Positions 25,273 to 39,407 of a stretch of DNA of 64,000 nucleotides are shown here, one piece after another (the first letter of the stretch is position 1; each line of letters starts with the position of its first letter). The stretch is from Pachypanchax playfairii. Lineage: Eukaryota; Chordata; Actinopteri; Cyprinodontiformes; Aplocheilidae. The stretch is taken from contig SSNP01000125.1 in the NCBI GenBank assembly GCA_006937955.1, positions 1,277,369 to 1,341,368 of the forward strand. The letters run 5' to 3'. Both the position numbers and the translations under genes were made by a program. The notes below the pieces were generated by a model. The model searched no databases. It was given only the letters and a program-made list of their open reading frames with translations, and was not told the origin of the DNA.

Positions 25273-28200
25273 ACCTTTAGATCCTGCTGCCACATGCATA
25301 ATTTTGTTCATCATATGGGTTTGCTGCCATCCCTTTCTAACTCTTTCCTGAATGTCTTCCTTTCCTCCTCTTGTATTCCTCATCCCTCTATCAAGTCTTG
25401 TTTTTACCTCCGTACCCTCCCTCACACTCCATCAGCAACTCTCTGTCTTTCTCTGTCTCATTCAGTGTTGATCTGCAAGGCCATGGTAGAGATAGGCATG
25501 ATTGATGGACCAGTCCAGTAGAAGTAAACTGGACTGGGTTGGAATGTGATGGAGAAGTTTATCCCCCTCTCCCCAAAACATCCAGACAAACCAAAGAATA
25601 AGGGTGTGGCAGGAAGTGAGGGGGGGTGAAGTCAATATATGAGGTCTTTCAGGACAAAATGAAACTTTAAAGACAGACAGGTTTAATGAAAAGCTAACAG
25701 AAGTGTGTCTAAATGCCCCTATTTGTGGAAAGAATATCAACTTCAATCATCTCTTCAGCTTTCTGTTGTCTTCTTAATTTTAATTTCAGAAGTGGCTGCA
25801 TTTAGCAATTTAGAAAGTAGGAAGAGGAGATTCATTATTGAAGGTTTTCGGCATGAGTCATCAGTCCTTTTTGAGTTTGGTGCCTCTCTGAACATGTATT
25901 ATCGCTCGCGTGGCTGTGAATCTTTCATCGACCTGCACAGTAACATCCAAACATCTGAGTGCCAGAGAGCAGATGAGAGAATAAATTCCAAGAAAGCATA
26001 AAACTTCAGAAAGTTGCCTAAATTTGGGACATTTTCTTTAAAGATGAGTAATTTACATTGACGTCTAAGAAACTTGAGTCCTTGTGGAACTAAAGCTTCA
26101 GACCTCGACTCAGCTTTTTAAGATGTCCTGTTTGTTCACAGTTTTATTTAAAAAGAACATTTCTCCATCTATAAAACACACATGGGTTGATTTTTTGGAG
26201 CTAGCACATCAACCAAAGTTGATAAAAATGCTGCATTTTAGCACAGGGCAATAAATACACCACAAAAAGCACCAATGCGTCTGATAGGGGAAATTTGGAC
26301 ATTTTCCTTTGATCTTGTAATTTTCCAACATGAACAATGTAGAAAATTTGTGAAAAACAGACTATGAAAGAGCAATACATACAACTCTTCTTTACTCTAA
26401 CTCAGCCACCCCCCCCTAAAAAAAGCAAAATATGCATCTTTAAGCTCTTGTTAACTTTAACTGTTTCAGACCTCAGAATTTTCTTGATAAAACTGGAAGA
26501 GAAAGATTTATTGAAGTTTTCATATTTATTACTAAAAAAAAAAAAAAAAACCCACTGTAGATATTTAAAGTTGCACATGAGAGACACATGTGTTACCATG
26601 GTGATCATAATAAGCCACTGGCAGCAGTACTAACATTTCTTTTGATCTTGTTTACTCCTCTGAGATCAGCTGCTCTTAGATGTTCCAAAAAAAAAGCTAA
26701 AAACAAAGGGAGCGCTTTAGCAATAGCTGCACCAAAATTATGTAATAGTTTACCATTACATATAAGAGTCTGTTATTTGGGAACTTTCAAATTTGCACTG
26801 AAACCCACCTGCTTTATTTGGGTTTTAACAAAGTTTAAAATTCATATCAGTTTTAATTAAAAAGTTTTAAATTTATAAAGTTTTAATTTTATTGTTGCTA
26901 TTAAATTTTAACTGTACAGCACTTTGGCTAACCATGGTTGTTTTTAAATATACTTTATGAATAAACCTGCATCTTAAACACTTTATAAATAAAAACATAA
27001 GGACTTTGTCAAAACTTGATTTTTGTTTTTTATAGAAGAAATTTAATGTAAGTTGGAATTTCGGGCAGAAGCTTCATTGACATTCTTCAAAATTACTTTA
27101 TAAAGATGTTTTACATAATCACACTGAACAGTTTAGTGTTGTCACACACGACACTTATATACACACTTGTCCTTTTGTCCCTGTGTTTCTATATTAGTCT
27201 TTCTCTCATCCTCTAATCCCTCACATACATACACATACATGCGTTTATACGTACATACTGTGCTGCTGGGGGGCAGGGAGGCTAATTGAGTGCTGTTCTG
27301 AGTGTTCTGGTAATGTGGGCCTCTTCAGAATGGTCAAATATATGATCATAAATACTTACAGTTTAAAACACACACACAGGGTTCAGGCTACGCCCCCACA
27401 GATCTTTCAACTCTTCAGGACGTTGTATGTGCTCAAGCTGAACATGTCTTCTGTGTACCAGTTTTAAACATGCAGATGTAAGGTGTGTCTATAAATAGCT
27501 TCTCCTTCCATACTGTCTCTTTACTGTTCAGTCCCCATTCGGTACAAAGGGAACAGCAGCTTCTAAAGGAATGGGGAGAAGGTGAGGAAGAGGAGGAAAG
27601 AATAGAACAGGGAATGAGTAGCATTGTTTTAAATGGCTTTTTCACTTCAAATGTTTCTCCGAGCTCAACTTCCACCTTAAATATTGTGACCTCATCTGTT
27701 TTCTCCCTGCATTTCTCTCCATCACACTTTTTTACACACAATCATTCTGAAAATCCTTTAAATAAAACTGGCATCTCACTCTCAAAACAAAAAAAAAGGA
27801 CTGTGAAAAACACATTCAAATGTGAACCTGCGGTTAGACATATCTGTACACGGCTCCCAATGATGAAGTCGCATTAAAGCTCAGAGTCCAAGCACGCTGA
27901 CACCTTCTTTAGTACAGCTCTGCGCGTTTGTTTTGTTTGTCCGCGTGGGAGACGTGTTACCAGAAAATACACTTAGCAGAACATATTTAACTGAGTCATA
28001 ACGATGGCTTGTGGGTGTATGTGTGTCTCTTTGTGTGTGTAAACAGGCAGCAGTGGCAGCGAGAGGCGAGACAGCGATCCATTTGAGCTACAGGCTCGCT
28101 GTCTGTTTGACTCACTTACAGTCAGTGCATTCGCATTACATACACTTCTTCCTTTTTTATTTTTGACACTTGACATAAGGGATGGGTTCTGATCTTTTGT

Positions 28201-31200
28201 AAAAAGGCTATGAAAAATGAAAATATTGTATGTTTAAAGCTGTTTGAACAACCACAGATGAGAGAAGCAGATATTTAACACTGATTGAATGGGCTAGCTA
28301 ACAGCTAATTCAAATGGGGTCAATACTGAAGTGTATTGTTGTCGTCTCAACTTAATTTTCAAAAGTTTTACAGTGATTCCTACATTGTAAACATCGTCAC
28401 TGTTTGAGTTATTCCTGTAAATATATGATTATCGTTTTGAAGGAAATGCACCAGGCTGCACAGGAAGTACCACAACTATTTACTGTTGCTGCTTATTCTG
28501 CTTGCAAGTAACCACAGAGTTCAATGTAAATATTTTTGCAATAACAGTAATTTAATAGTTTATTAACCTGCGTTCACTAGAATGTCTGACATTTTTGAGA
28601 ATGGAGTTGTTGTAAAATAGCAGAAATCTACTTCCATTAATGATGTCTAGCTGTTAGATCATCAATACAATCTGAACTAGTCACTGTTTCTCCAAACTGA
28701 TGTTGTTCAAAGAGCCATTTGAAATGTAATAATTGTTCATAATCTTAAAAAAAAACACTTTAAAACAACTGAACTGTTCCTTCGAGATGTGACCATATTT
28801 ATTGGTTTCACTCATAAAGACACTTCAGAATTAGTGGTGGTCTTATTGCCAAATTTTGAATAAGCTCCTAAATAGCAGTCAAATAAAAAAAGTGTTTTTT
28901 GTCTTCATTTTAGTTTACATTTTTTTTTTATGTACATGTACAATTCTAAACAAAAAGATTTTTTAACATATGACCACATTCATGCATAGGAGCGGTGCTG
29001 TATCCAATCCACCACTAAATAATATTGATATTTTGCAAACACACTAGATTTGTTAGTATAAGTTTCATTGTGTCTTGATTATTTACCAAATCAAGCTGAA
29101 TTTAACACATTTTACTGTTGACTGAGAAAAAAACTGATTCAACTTTTGGTCCTTAACTGATCCTCCTCACTCCATTTGAGTGGATGATTCTAGCTACCAT
29201 TATTGCCAACTGCATCGTTCTGGCTCTGGAGCAACATTTACCTGATGGAGACAAGACGCCGCTCTCTGAGCGACTGGTGAGTTAAACACGATAAAATTGT
29301 CTATTTTTAGAAATGTTTTTTATGAACATGTCTCACCTTCTGGCCTTCTCCTTTTTATTTTACTTGATATTCATCTTGTTCTACAGGACGACACAGAGCC
29401 ATACTTCATTGGGATCTTCTGCTTTGAGTCTGGGATAAAGATTCTTGCACTTGGCTTTGCCTTCCACAAGAACTCCTACCTGAGAAACGGGTGGAACGTC
29501 ATGGATTTCGTAGTGGTGCTCACAGGGTAGGTGGCACATACAAACGCATGCATTATATTAATGTGCATTATATTAATGTCCCCCATGGTGTCTCCTGAAC
29601 TCTTACCGGATTGGACTGTCAGATTTGAGCAGGATCCGGTTCTGTCTCCTCTCAGAGACAGTCCACTGAAGTCTAAAGATCAAATGAGCTGCATTCCAGC
29701 ATTGCAGCGAAGTTGAACACCTTTCCTGCGGCTCTATTTTTGCCCGGGTTTATTTTTCGTAAACGTTTTTTCCTATGCTGTAGTGTGTTTCTACGTGTGT
29801 GTCTTCTTCTTGCTCCCCTGCCCTAAAGAATGGACCCCGTTCTGAGAGAGGCATCAGTCAGATCACAGAGCTGAGCTGCAGGCAGCTGGCCGCCTGGGCA
29901 GAGAACAAATGTCACCTCGGTATAAACTGAGACATGACAGGGTGGGAGGCAAGGTGGGGGCGTCTAAGAAAAATGACACACGTTGCCCACCTAGTAGAGA
30001 CAGAAAGGCAAAAGGAATGAAGGTGGAAAGTCAACAAAACAAAGGAACAACAGAACAAGTCCATATAAAAAACTGATGGGGAAACATTGGGAAGAATCTG
30101 TTTTACATTCCAAAATATTTAATAACATTCATTAAATCTAAAGGGTTAAAATGTGAACACTGTTTTACCAGGTGATATTTTATAGAGATGTTGAGTAAGA
30201 AGGTGAGGACGAGTGCACGGTTAAACAATGAGATAAAACATGGTGACGAACTGGTGTCAACAAGCTTGATGATATTTAAAGAGGTCCTTCCATTAAAAAT
30301 GTGTTTTTTGAGGTTTCTGTTGAATATTTTAGCTCCACAGGTGTTCTTACCTTCATACTGGGTGTGAAAACAGGTCAACAACTTCTCTTTCAGTTTTAAT
30401 CTCTCAAACTACGCAGGTGGCGATAAAACCCGAGTTATCCCGAGTCCGAACGGCCTGTATCTGTTTCGTCACAACTCCTTTGTTCGTTAGTACTCGGCAG
30501 CTCCCTCAGTTGAAACCATGCCTAGCATGCTGCTAGCTAAAAGCTGTAGCATAACGTAGCAAACATGAAGACACAACGTGTGCTGTTGCCATGCACAGCG
30601 GGGCAGGAAACAGTATTCTTTGCTCTCATAGGATAGTTTGTTAGCTAATCAGAGTCCAGCAAATTAGAACAATGAATATGAACGAGCTGCTGCTCGAAGC
30701 CTGACGGAAGGAGCCGGATCCACCCGAATTTTAACGCAGACAGATTGAAAGGTCTGTTAATAAGTGTTTCCTGACATTTTTTAGATAGAACGTTTTTCAT
30801 ATTACTGGTTAATACTTAAGAAATAACCACAAAGTCCTGAAATTTGTATGAAATGGCCTCTTTAAAGCTGCTGGCTACGAGTTAGAGCCATTACATTTTG
30901 AGAAAACATACAAATTTTCCATTTGGCTTGTTACTTTGTATTTTTGCCTTTTTTTTAACTTTGGGCTAACCCCCCCCCACAGTGAGCAGTTTATTTGTTT
31001 CGTTTTGTTCCCTAACCTGTGTTTGTTCTTAATAAACTCTTTATTTGAGCCTGCCACCCGCTGCTTCTCTGCATTTGGGATCCGAAAAACCTGGTAGTTC
31101 ATGACACATCTAGCAAAACTTTAAATCGTGTTTAAAATCCAGCAACACATGAACAAAACCATGAAAATTGAGAAACCTCAGGAACTTTAGAAACTCCCCT

Positions 31201-34200
31201 GGAAATGTTCTTCTCCAGGGAGACACTCACTTTTGTAAATAGATTGTAAAACAGAAAAGGAACAAATAAAGAAACATGTTTTCAGGTATAATAACAGTAG
31301 AGATGAGCAGATAGGGTTGTGTCTCAGAATACAAATGAGGAGATTTATGTGCAAAAAATTTAGTTTCCCCCATAAATCCACACAGTGATGTTTCCATCAA
31401 CGCACGTATGTTTGTGTTTAAAACTGCATGAGTCAGGGATCAATTAAAACAAAACACATTTCTCATCTAATTTTTTTTTAAATTACAGTTGACACCAAGA
31501 TTTTTTGGCATTTCTCAAGCGTGAAAGAGATTTACAGAGCCACATTTTAATATTGCTACAGTGCTCTGGAATTTATTTAAGCAGATTTCAACATAATTTC
31601 AAACTAATAAAACACAGATTTCTGCCTGTTAAAATCACAAATTCATTAGATGCAACTGTCAAATTTAATTATGAGCTTGCATGTCCCATGTAATTATTGT
31701 GTAGGAGTGCAAGCACAGTCTATTGAATTAAGGTCATTGTGTATTTTTTGTACACGTGTTGTGATTTGGGGAGCTTCAAGTCTTACAAAAACCTCCTGCT
31801 ATTTTTCCTATTTTTTATCAACACAAACACATGTACTGAGTGACTACTCAGTCTGGCAGTAAGTTCTTTAATAAGAGCAATCATGACACCAAGTGTGGCA
31901 CAACAGAGCGTCTGTTAAAGAGGTGAGAATATCAGCGTCAGCAGAGACAGTGTGAATGGGTGAAGAGGAGGAGGAAGGAGAAGTAGCACTAAGGAGGACA
32001 TGAATATCTTTACATTTTCAGTAAATAATTTCTCTCTCCTAATCCTACAATGAGTTTATTCAAATAAAGAAATTCTTAATAAAATAGCAACCAGATCTCT
32101 TCGTAGACTTTAGCACACATATGTAGCCTGGTTGTCTCCTGCTAGTCACTTAAAAAAATTTTAAACAAAACAGCAGTAATGATTTAAAGCTTTAGTTTAG
32201 ATCTTTTGTTGTTGTTTTTTATGGAAATGTTAGGACCATTTAACATCTTGTCATGGCTGTTTGAACAACCTCAGTTTAGAGAAACAGAGATTAGTTCTGA
32301 CTGGATTGAAGAGCTAGCTGTAACCTCTCCTTTCCACTGAACGCCTAACAGACGCACAACGTTAGTGACGTGTTATACGCCATTAAAGTCAATGAGACCG
32401 TTTCTGCTGGGCATGAAGCAGCGAGGATGAGACGCGTCTCAGAAGCGTAGTGTCGCGGGTACATTATAGGTTGTAGTTCTACTCTTCTAAAACACGTCAA
32501 GCTCAGCAGTTTAGTTTGGGCCAGACAGGAAATCAGGCGTTCGTGAAACATAAAATATTCTGAAGTTTCGAAATAAAAGGAAACATGCGGATTTCCGTTT
32601 GCAAGACTATGAAAAATACACGACCTGTGACGGGTTCTGGATACATGTTATCGTCTTTCTCCCTGCTTGTTGTTGTTTGTACTGACGAACTCACATCTCC
32701 TGAGACCAGCGGGATTTCCGCGAGTGATACATAAGTGAAGCGCTCCCAGTAGGAAGTGACGGCTGATTGTGCGAGCACAACGTTACGCGCTGTTGACCCG
32801 TTTAGTGGAAAGGAGGGGTAAGTCTGCGGTGTAGAGGCGTAGAATTCTGCTGTTTTCTGCACAACTTAAATTAAAAAAAAACTCAATCCAAATGTTATTA
32901 TATGAACCTATACACGACCATCAGTCTCACATTACACAGTTATTTCTTTATAACAAAATTATGAATGAAAGACAAAAGATAGTTCTCAAGTTTGCTCCAA
33001 AAAAAATCAAAGAATATCATGTAAAGAACAACATAACAAAAATAACACCTGAGTAAAGGTTCATAAACTGTTCAAAGTAGATGCTTTGAAATTTTAGGAA
33101 TTAAGGTGTTGTAAGATCCAGTTTACTCAAATTAGCAATTAGCTGGTTAGTCTGAGGGGGCTGCACGGTGGCTCAGTAGGTTGCAAGTTTGCCTTGAAGC
33201 AAGAAGGTCCTAAATTTAAAATCTGGTTGAGACCTTTCTGCGTGGAGTTTGCGTGTTCTCCTGTGCATGCAATTTTCTCTCGGGACTCTGGTTTCCTCCC
33301 ACAGATCCAAATTCTGTTTGAAGTCTGGTTAATTGGTGTTTCTAATTGGCACTGGGTATGAGTCTGTGTGAATTATATATACATGAGAGTGTGTGTGGGG
33401 CCCTGTGATGGACTGTAGACTGGTCTCTAGAGTCAGGGACAAAGCAGGGGGGCAGGACTTAAATCCCATACTGCAGCCAGCCACTAGAGGGCACTTGTTT
33501 TGTTTTAGCTCTAACTTCCACATCATGTTCCCCATTGTACAGTATATATCTGTGTTTGAAACTAATGCATCTTGACATAATACTTTACTGGTCAGGAGTA
33601 AAAAGCAAAAGACAGCAAATAAAAAAAAAACAGACGTGGCATTTGTTTTAAACAAATCCTGCTAACAGCTGAGAAAACCAGGTCAGTGAGCAAAATCACA
33701 AAGAATAACACATTTAATATGAGCAGCAAAGAAAAGTACATTTAAAGATTCCTTTTCCAGCAAACAATCAACAGGATTTTTTGTCCAGTGTAAACAACAA
33801 AATAGGAGCTTCTTCTTTTGCGTGTCAAGCTGCAGTGTTCTTCCCTTTCCTGTGACCGAGATGAATAAGCTGCAGCCCTCACAGATTACATACAGTAGGG
33901 GACGTTCCCATGAGACATTATGTTCCGACTGAAGCACACACACTCATAAACACATATTCTTTGTAGCACTTTCGGTGAATGGAGGTTGGGTTTTTGTCAG
34001 TTCTCCTCTCTGTGAAGATGAAAAGCTACTTGGTCTTTTTTTATTCTATCTTTGGTAGAAACCTTTGATGACACACTGACCAGTGCGCACGCACACTAAC
34101 ACAAATAAGGACCCTCTCCCCACATACACACACACATTTCCATTTCAAACATTCCTTTCCATTTTCTTCTTACCCTTTGAGCAGTTTCAGGAGCTCTTTT

Positions 34201-37037
34201 CAGACGTGCACATGAATGGCACCTGACATGTTAGGCAAAAAAATAGCTGCATGTGTTCATTCTGCAGCCTTTTCCTGGATGTCAGTTCATTTGTGTTGCC
34301 TCATTGTGTGTCTGTCGACTTATCTGTTGTAGTAAATTGCCAGAGAGATTTGGCACTGGGAATACACTAGTTGTTTCTAATTGCCTGTATTGATTATTAG
34401 TCCAATTACCCTTGGTTTATAGTCATTCTTGCTTTGAATGATCCCCTCTGTCGTTTCTTTTCTGTTCTTCGTTTGCTTCTTTTAAATTCGATGCTGCAGA
34501 CACAAAGTCAAAGCAAAAAGAAAATGCAATAAGAGTGAGTTGAGTTCATTCTTAATCATCTAGAATTACATTTAACATTTTCTAAATTTGTGTTGAAGAC
34601 GGGCAGCAGTAAGTGATTCTTACATTACCTAGAATAAAGCTTATTAAACTCATGGTGTTTGAAATTATATGGTATTTCTCCCAACATTTTAATGAATTTG
34701 AAAGTGGTTATTGGGAAAAAGACATGATGCAATCTATCCAGATATGCACCAATAATTATACTCACAACTATAGAGAATTCAGAGTTTCCAGTTAGTCTGA
34801 GTCACGTTTTGAAGGTGTGAGGTGACTGAACCCCTTAAAACATTGTTGTTGTTATTGACATCTAAACTGCCTTTAAATGGATAATTTTTTTAATATTAGG
34901 TTCTGTGTAAAGGTTAGAAACAATCAATATCTTCCCTGTTGTAGATAACTCTTTGAACCGACTCAGTTTGGCGTTGGAGTTTACGTGTGTTAAGCTAACA
35001 GCTAGCTTGAGCTGGGCCAAAGTGGATTGCTGTCTTTTTAAAGAGGCCCTTCCATTAAAAACGGGTTTTCTGAGGTTCCTGTTGAATATTTTAGCTCCAC
35101 AGGTGTTCTTACCTTCACTGTGGGTGTGAAAAAAAGTCAACAACTTCTCTTTCAGTTTTTATCTCTCAAACTACGCAGGTGGCGATAAAACCCGAGTTCA
35201 AACAGCTGGTACTGTACTTGTTTCGTCTCAACTCCTTTGTTCGTTAGTATTCGGCAGCTCCCGCAGTTGAGACCACGCCTAGCATGCTGCTGGCTAAAAG
35301 CTGTAGCATAAGACGTATCAAACCGGAAGAGACTACGTGTTCTGTTGACATGCGCAAACTGTATACCTTGCTCTCATAGGCTAGTTTGTTAGCCAATCTG
35401 AGTCCAGCAAATTCGCCTAATGAATATTAATGAGTTTGAACTGAAGCCAGGCGAATCTTCACGCAGAGAGATTAAAGGTCTGTTAATCAGTGTTACCTAA
35501 CATTTTTTTAGATATAAAATGTTTCATATTACAGGTTAATAACCCCAAAGTCATGACATTTGTGTGAAATGGCCTCTTTAAAACAATTGAAATCCTAAAT
35601 ATTTCCTTGTGGTTATTACAAAAGATATTTTATAAACCTTTATACTGCTGTTAACTTTGCTTAACACAAATATTACAAGAATTCTGTCCGAAGTGCCTCA
35701 AGCTGCACTGCAAATGCTAAAGCTAGCTACTGCTACTTACTGTTATTGCTAACTATGCCTGCAAATACCCCAAAACATTTCATGCTAATATACATGTAAT
35801 GTGTAATGGCAATGTAAAGGTCTTTAGAACAGTGTTTGTATGAACAGCTTTTAATCTTTATGAAAACTTTTACTTTGATCTTGACCCCATTAAAACATAA
35901 AGATTAACTTTTTTTGCAGTTTGCTAATTTACACTGTTTTCTTGTACCTTTTGCTTTTGTTGTTGCCTTGATTTGGGCCTACTGGACTTGAGGTATAAAC
36001 ATGATGCCTTGTTCTGCTCAGTTAAATCAAACTTCCTGAGTTATAGACCTGTTTCACAGCAGAAACTTTCAGCTGAAAAAGTGGGGACAACACAGATGTG
36101 TTAATGAGGGCTGAATTCCACTTCTGCTGCTGCATATACAGATTGTTCTGTAACGTTTTTAGCAGCAGAATAAATGGAATGCAGTCCTCATTTATTCATC
36201 TGTGCCTTCTGTACTCTTTCAAGTCAAAACATGTGCCATGAAATAGGCGGATCTCATAGCTTTCCCAAAGATTAATGTGTGAGCAATTTTAGGGTTCGAC
36301 TAAGACATCAAAGACAAAATACTTAAGTTATAGGAACAAGGTGGGAAAAGATGTGCAGAGTTCAGAGGAAAGATGAAATGGTCTAGCTGAGGATCTGAAC
36401 AGAGATAATTTGCTGCATTTAGCTGAAGTCAGCAAGACAGCAGACAAGGAGAGCAGGCAAAAAATATTGTTTGGATAATGTGTTGGATTCCCTTGAGAGC
36501 AGACGGTGGAGAGAAAGTGTTATAACAATATTTCTCAGTTTGATTCTCAGTTGTATTCTTCTTCCTCCTGAAGTGCAAGTCCACAGTATATCAGTTTACC
36601 TGTGTACAGTGGATGTACTGAATGTACAGTGTCCCTCAGTGTCTGACAGGAGAAATATTGTTTTCTAATTATTTCTCCAAATGACCCCATTTCCTGCATT
36701 CGTACTTGAATTATTTTCACTCGATACAATTCGGGTCACACCCATCTGCTGTGCCGATATGTGTGTGTTTGTGTGCTGTGCCAGTTACAAAAACATTCAC
36801 ATTAAATAGAGATAAAGAAGAAGAAGAAGAAAAAACAATCAATCCCGCTCCTCACTTGGCTCTGTTACCAAGGTGATACAGAGATTCTATCAATGAGCCA
36901 AGGTCCCTGTTGCCATGGAAACACTATGAATGAGGAAAGGGGCCCTGTAACCGTGGAGACGGTGTGAATGAGGAACTGCCTCATCAGTCTGACACTGTGA
37001 CAGTGGATGCTGCTTGGAAACTGATTTCTGGATTGCC

Positions 37038-37085
<48 letters not shown>

Positions 37086-39344
37086 CTGTTGTCACCATCA
37101 AAGCCCTCATTAGCATCATTGTTTTTCTCACCTTTGTTTTCATCATTATTTCCATACGTTTTATCGTGTTTTTTATCAGGAACACTTTGAAGATTTTCTT
37201 CACAGCTTGTCTGGACTTTATTCACCCTGATTTAATCACAGATGGTCCAACTGAAGACTTTGTTGTTGTAGTAAATTTGTTTTCTTTATTGTTGATCAAT
37301 CAATCAATCATACTCACTGTAAAAAAATAAATGTTGTAGTCATTGTTTCTTCTGAGAACCATTATAGAGGGTTCTAGCTGTGGACAGGAAGGATCTCCTG
37401 CAGCGTCTGCGTTGATCTGAAGAATCTTCTGGCTGAAGACACTCTGTTGTTGAGTTACTGTGTTCTGAAGAGGATGATGAAGGTTTTCCATCATGTCCTT
37501 CATCCTTCTTTGGACAAGCAACTCAAGAGACTCCAGATCAGTCCCCAGAACAGAACCAGCCCTCCTTATCAATCTGTTCAGCCTCTTCATGTCACTTGCT
37601 CTGATGCTCCGCCCCCAACAGGTGACTGCAGACCTAACCACACTTTCCAAAACAGACTTATAAAAGATTGAAGATGAAGGATCTAAGCTTCCTGAGGAAG
37701 TCCAGTCTGCGCTGTCCCTTCCTAAAATCAGCATCACAGTTCAGTCTGCTGTCCAGGTGAACAGTGAGGTTTTATATTACACCGTCACTTCTTTCCACCT
37801 GATGGAAATTTGTCTTGTTCACATTCAGAATAAGATGATTATTATTGACCATGGCTAAGCAGGCTAACGCAGTCTCGAGAGACTTTACCTTCATATGGGT
37901 TCACACTAGAGTCAGCCCTCGTAGACGGAATGTTTTTATTTTGAGAGAATTGTGCAGAAAAAAGTTTTGAGCTTCAATCAGTAGTCTGAGTTAGTGTGAT
38001 AGAGCCAAAGGACAGTATGACACTGAGACATGGAATTAGGAGAAAAGACACTGATTTTGAGCTGGAATTGCACTGAATTGGTACTTGTGTGGAAACTGTG
38101 ACTAAATTGTGACATTCTGGAGACATTTCTGTGAATGCTGTGCAAATATTCTTGTTGCAATTTAGTCACAAAATATCTTGTTTGTGTCAGAATTTGGTCA
38201 CAATTTATCCTCGTTTTATTTCTATTTCTGTTGCAGTACAGGAGGCATAAGAGTTGTTTTAGTTTAGATTTTAAGTCTCAAAAGAAAATAACTTTTTATT
38301 TTTTTCTGGTAAAGCTGAATAATGTATACCTAATTTATTTTAACATCAATGTACAATAAATTGCCTTCAATGATATTTTGAGTATACAATGCCAGCACAA
38401 TTCTTCATGCCAGTAATATTTTGGCCCAATCCGGTAGACCTCGCACTTGGTTTAAATGGTACCAACAGAGAAGCTAAAGCAAACTGCCACGAGTATAATA
38501 ATGCAGGAAAAGAAACATCATCATTGCAGTAACGTCTCAATTGCATGTTTTCTCATTTTCATGCAGCCTTTCTGAAAATAGTTCATTCTTGAGTGGAACG
38601 TAATGTTTAGCTGAAGTACAGTACATCGATGCCATGCAACCAAACATGGAACCTCTCAGTTACACGTCAGCCCCTAGTGAGGCATTAGATATCACACAAT
38701 GTCATTACAAGGACTCTTGTCTACACCAGTGTTTGAGCATCTATCAAGGAAGACCTTCATGGTCACGTGATTCCATGCTTAAAAACCATAACAGTTCACT
38801 CATTGACCATCATTTTGTGTGTGTTTTTCTTTTATATGTAATTTGTAATGTTTGAAAGGCAGGTGGAGCTCATGTGTGATTACTGTTCTGCTGTGTCACG
38901 GAGCATCTTTGTGGGCCAGAGGAAAGTAGAAACGTGTTGGAGACAGAATGAAAGAGAGAGAGAGAGAAGTGGGAAGTGGGATGATTCACAGAGTGTGCGT
39001 CAGACGAGGAGACTGACTGGAAGTCTGGCAGCTCAGAGGAACATCTTAACCTTCCCTTGCTGATAACTTTATGTTTTTCGTTTGGACAATGATCTTTGAT
39101 TAAAAAAAAATACTGCAAGGTGTTTACCACCTAACGGAGGAATGTTTTATATCCATGAAAACCTCCTCTCCTCTCTTTCTCTTCATACTACCAGTTTTAT
39201 TCTCTCTCTCATTTCTGATGCCCCCCCCATTCCTCATCCTGATACACTTCTCTGTCTTACTTCGCTTGTCAGCTGTATTGATCAGTTCAGCTCTTACAGG
39301 ATTTACATACAGTGCACTCGCTCAGATACTTGTAATAGCTTCAC

Positions 39345-39407
<63 letters not shown>

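Noticed and set aside
27485..27877. 130-codon plus-strand frame in intron 1
   Set aside because: Low-complexity composition, no recognisable domain and no suitable splice context.
36865..37225. Minus-strand frames with poly-Asp or poly-Met runs
   Set aside because: Both come from the CAT microsatellite at 37037-37084; no other coding feature.
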